The translations under genes and the position numbers were made by a program. DNA of 64,000 nucleotides from positions 16,174 to 80,173 of the forward strand of contig JAGDYV010000012.1 of the NCBI GenBank assembly GCA_049116495.1, given 5' to 3'. Position 1 is the first letter of the stretch; each line of letters begins with the position of its first letter. The notes beneath the pieces are model-generated. The model saw only the letters and a list, made by a program, of their open reading frames with translations. It was not told the DNA's origin and ran no database searches. Shown piece by piece: positions 61,489-64,000 of the stretch. This DNA is from CAJQQK01 sp049116495. GTDB taxonomy: Bacteria; Pseudomonadota; Alphaproteobacteria; Rhizobiales; Hyphomicrobiaceae.

Positions 61489-63113
61489 TGGATCCAATCC
61501 GCATAGGTCTCATCTGGCGCCGCATCGAGGGGCTGGTCGACCAGGTCGCCGAAACCTTTCTGCGTGCCGCCTTCTCGGTTGTCGTGCGCGACAACTACGA
61601 CATGGCGTTCAGCCTGTTCGACGCGCGCGGTCATCTGATTGCACAATCAAAGCGCAGTATCCCAAGCTTTACCGGTACATTGCCACGCACACTTGAAGAG
61701 GTGCTTGCGAAATTCCGACCAGAGCAACTGGCACCCGGTGACGTTGTCATCACCAACGACCCATGGATTGGGACGGGACATCTAAATGATATCTCGATGG
61801 TGCATCCAATTCACCGCGATGGGCGACTGATCGCCTTCGCGGCGAGCACGGCTCACACGGTCGATATCGGCGGCGCACCATCACCGACGGCACGTGATCG
61901 TTTTGAGGAAGGGCTGTGCATTCCGATTTGCCGGATCGTCGAAGCCGGCCGGGAGAACCCGGTCGTGATTGATTTTCTGAAAGAGAATCTAAGGATGTCG
62001 GACGAGACGCTTGGTGATATCCGCGCGCAGTTCGCCGCCTATGCCGACTGCAAATCCAAGCTATTCGGTTTGCTTGATGATGAGGGCCTTGCAGACCTTG
62101 AAGCCGTCGCCGATGACATAATTGAACGTTCCGAAGAAGGTATGCGCCGAGCCATCTCAGCCTTGCCCGATGGATCCTGGCGGGACGAATTCGACACCGA
62201 CGGGTTCGATGAAAGTCTACATATCGCGTGTTCCGTTACGATCACCGGAGACGAGATGACAATCGACTTCGCAGGCACCTCGCCGCAGATTCCATGGCCC
62301 GTCAATTGCGTGCTGAACTACACGCAGGCCTATGCGCGCTATGCCGTGAAATGTCTGCTCGATCCTGAAGCACCGAACAATGCCGGCTCGCTCCGGCCCA
62401 TCACGGTAACGGCGCCGGAAGGCTGCCTTCTCAATGCAACACCACCCGTCCCGGTATGGGGACGGCATCTTTCCGGGCACTACGTCCCGCCGGCAGTGAT
62501 TGGCGCGTTATCACAAGTTGTGCCGGAACGCGCCGTGGCCGAATCCGGATCGCCACTATGGAACGTCTATTTCAGCGGCGCACGTCCGGACGGCAGTGGT
62601 AATTTCGTCAAGATGTACTTCATGAACGGCGGCCATGGCGCCCGGGCCATAGGTGATGGGCCAGGCTGCCTCAGCTTTCCGAGCAACGTCTCGAACGAGC
62701 CAACCGAAGTCTTCGAAAACCAGACACCTATGCTGATTGCCGAGAAGTCGTTCGTGACCGACACAGGTGGTGCGGGTCGCTACCGTGGGGGCAACGCGCA
62801 GCGCATTCGATTTCGGTCACTCTCGAAAGCACCGCTGACGATGACCATTCGGCACGAGCGCATTCGCTTCCCACCGCGTGGACTACTCGGCGGGCTGAAC
62901 GGGACGCCCGGTATTGATCAACTGAACGGCGAACCTCTCGCCGCGAAATCGCGAACGGTTCTCGCCCAAGGTGACGAGGTTATGTTCCAGACCCCGGGCG
63001 GTGGCGGCCTCTTCCCGGCATCGGAGCGTGCGAAAGAGCAGATTGACGACGATATCGCGTCCGGTCTTGTAACGCAGAATGCAGCAGCAAAGGACTACGG
63101 TGTTGACAAGTGA
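61485..63113 (+). CDS. hydantoinase B/oxoprolinase-family protein (HyuB)
   Basis: This 542-residue protein is the HyuB-like subunit of the ATP-dependent hydantoinase/oxoprolinase/acetone carboxylase group. It has G-D-V-V-I-T-N-D-P-W near residue 86, T-G-H-L-N-D-I-S near 98, and P-N-N-A-G-S-L-R-P-I near 300. G-G-R-Y-R-G-G-N near 425 and T-P-G-G-G-G-L-F at the end are further family blocks. Its start overlaps the aminotransferase stop, and it is followed by HyuA with an 11-base overlap. The pair may open a cyclic imide, hydantoin or lactam ring. It could also be an acetophenone or acetone carboxylase subunit. Confidence 0.88.
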   Translation: MMDPIRIGLIWRRIEGLVDQVAETFLRAAFSVVVRDNYDMAFSLFDARGHLIAQSKRSIPSFTGTLPRTLEEVLAKFRPEQLAPGDVVITNDPWIGTGHLNDISMVHPIHRDGRLIAFAASTAHTVDIGGAPSPTARDRFEEGLCIPICRIVEAGRENPVVIDFLKENLRMSDETLGDIRAQFAAYADCKSKLFGLLDDEGLADLEAVADDIIERSEEGMRRAISALPDGSWRDEFDTDGFDESLHIACSVTITGDEMTIDFAGTSPQIPWPVNCVLNYTQAYARYAVKCLLDPEAPNNAGSLRPITVTAPEGCLLNATPPVPVWGRHLSGHYVPPAVIGALSQVVPERAVAESGSPLWNVYFSGARPDGSGNFVKMYFMNGGHGARAIGDGPGCLSFPSNVSNEPTEVFENQTPMLIAEKSFVTDTGGAGRYRGGNAQRIRFRSLSKAPLTMTIRHERIRFPPRGLLGGLNGTPGIDQLNGEPLAAKSRTVLAQGDEVMFQTPGGGGLFPASERAKEQIDDDIASGLVTQNAAAKDYGVDK

Positions 63114-64000
63114 GCGACGACAAACCGAATGGTCGATCGGCGTTGACATCGGCGGCACCTTCACTGACGTCGTGCTCTGGCGAGACGGTGCGTCCGCGAT
63201 GCGTCGTGAGAAGTTGCTGACAACACCAGACGATCCGTCGCGCGCCGTGGTTGAGGGAATCCAACGTGCGCTCGACCACCAGGGTATATCGGCAGCCGAC
63301 CTCGGCACGGTCGTGCACGGCACAACGCTGGTCGCCAACGCCCTGATCGAGCGTCGCGGCGTGACAACCGGCCTGATCACCACGCGTGGGTTCCGCGATG
63401 TTCTCGGCCTCGGGCGCGAATGGCGGTACGACCTTTATGACCTCACAATTGCATTGCCCTCACCACTGGTTCCACGGGCGCGCTGCTTCGAGGTCAGCGA
63501 GCGACTGTTCGCCAACGGCAGTATCGAGACACCACTCAATGACGTTGACGTTGTTGCCGCGTCGCAGGCTTTGCGAGAAGCGGGCGCCGAAGCCGTAGCG
63601 GTCGCGTTTCTTCATTCTTACATCAACCCGGCACACGAGCAACGCGCCGGCGAAATCCTCGAGCAGGAACTGCCCGGCGTCGAAATCTCACTTTCATCGG
63701 ATGTCAGCCCCGAATTGGGCGAGTACGAACGCAGTTCGACAGTAGCCGCAAACGCATATGTTCTTCCGCTCTTTGCTCACTACGTCGAGCGCCTGGAAAT
63801 GGCGTTGCAGAAATTGGGGTATCGCCGGGGTCTCCTATTGGTCCTGTCCGATGGGCGCTGCATCCGAGCCGAGACGGCACGACGCTATCCCATCCGGCTG
63901 GTTCAGTCCGGCCCGGCCGCCGGCGCCGAAGCGGCACGGATGTTCGGCGAACTCGCGGGTGATGCAGACGTGCTCTGCTTCGACATGGGCGGCACCACGG
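63103..64000 (+). CDS. hydantoinase A/oxoprolinase-family protein (HyuA), cut by window end
   Basis: The frame starts at TTG 63103, behind AAAGGA, and overlaps HyuB by 11 bases; it runs past the window end. Residues show the actin-like ATPase fold of HyuA: V-D-I-G-G-T-F-T-D-V near residue 14, H-G-T-T-L-V-A-N-A near 71, then R-L-V-Q-S-G-P-A-A-G-A near 265 and F-D-M-G-G-T-T at the end. The first third to half of a protein of about 680 residues is visible. HyuA and HyuB form a two-subunit enzyme. The rest lies beyond the window. Confidence 0.85.
   Translation, partial: MTSERRQTEWSIGVDIGGTFTDVVLWRDGASAMRREKLLTTPDDPSRAVVEGIQRALDHQGISAADLGTVVHGTTLVANALIERRGVTTGLITTRGFRDVLGLGREWRYDLYDLTIALPSPLVPRARCFEVSERLFANGSIETPLNDVDVVAASQALREAGAEAVAVAFLHSYINPAHEQRAGEILEQELPGVEISLSSDVSPELGEYERSSTVAANAYVLPLFAHYVERLEMALQKLGYRRGLLLVLSDGRCIRAETARRYPIRLVQSGPAAGAEAARMFGELAGDADVLCFDMGGTT

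Noticed and set aside
61485..64000. Classical hydantoin utilisation operon
   Set aside because: HyuB and HyuA are present, but no carbamoylase or transporter of the hydantoin type is in view; related subunits occur in acetone and acetophenone carboxylases and oxoprolinases.
1..64000. Mobile elements, tRNA, rRNA or CRISPR
   Set aside because: No transposase, integrase, terminal inverted repeat pair, tRNA-like cloverleaf or regularly spaced repeat was recognised by eye; a computed search was not possible.

Overview
The window looks like a chromosomal segment of a moderately GC-rich Gram-negative bacterium, most likely an alphaproteobacterium. The pointers are a class I PHA synthase, a CBS-BON protein, a persulfide dioxygenase with split YeeE/YedE proteins, GlnT-like glutamine synthetases, tripartite tricarboxylate (TTT) transport genes and an IclR regulator. 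This placement rests on gene content and codon style only. I see no rRNA, tRNA, CRISPR array, insertion sequence or integrase.

Region 1 (about 0.3-7.5 kb) is a sulfur and storage module. A tiny membrane protein, a DUF2892 protein, two YeeE/YedE sulfur-transport subunits and an ETHE1-like persulfide dioxygenase form a forward operon. A rhodanese follows, then a reverse CBS-BON protein, a reverse class I PHA synthase (phaC) and a forward tandem-rhodanese sulfurtransferase.

Region 2 (about 7.9-39.8 kb) is a large exopolysaccharide locus of the Wzx/Wzy type. The forward block runs from the initiating phosphoglycosyltransferase through a WbpG-like sugar amidotransferase with HisH and HisF paralogues, a Wzy-like polymerase, glycosyltransferases, a Wzx flippase, an asparagine-synthase-like amidotransferase and a methyltransferase. 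It continues with a dehydrogenase/oxidoreductase fusion, a heparinase-like protein, the UDP-ManNAcA genes wecB and wecC, an Asp-box protein and a FemAB-like transferase. The reverse block holds a TPR protein with four long repeats, a Wzz/tyrosine-kinase-like co-polymerase with an altered P-loop, and a Wza-type export protein. A NusG/RfaH-like antiterminator with a structured leader is divergent from it. The predicted product contains ManNAcA-type uronic acid and is probably amidated.

Region 3 (about 40-49.5 kb) has a membrane protein, an SGNH hydrolase and an alpha/beta hydrolase. It then has a compact reverse operon: Rieske oxygenase, GS-like ligase, second GS-like ligase, second Rieske oxygenase, D-2-hydroxyacid dehydrogenase. 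A divergent IclR regulator sits beside it, and the shared intergenic region carries an inverted pair of near-identical 13-bp motifs. This looks like a catabolic pathway in which amines are gamma-glutamylated and oxidised; its substrate cannot be read from the sequence.

Region 4 (about 50.6-64 kb) is also catabolic: a membrane-anchored SGNH protein, a formylglycine sulfatase, a TauD-like dioxygenase, a maleate isomerase/arylmalonate decarboxylase-like enzyme and an old-yellow-enzyme-type flavoprotein. A forward operon follows with a TTT transporter (tctC-tctB-tctA), a class IV aminotransferase, hydantoinase B and the start of hydantoinase A, which is cut by the window edge.
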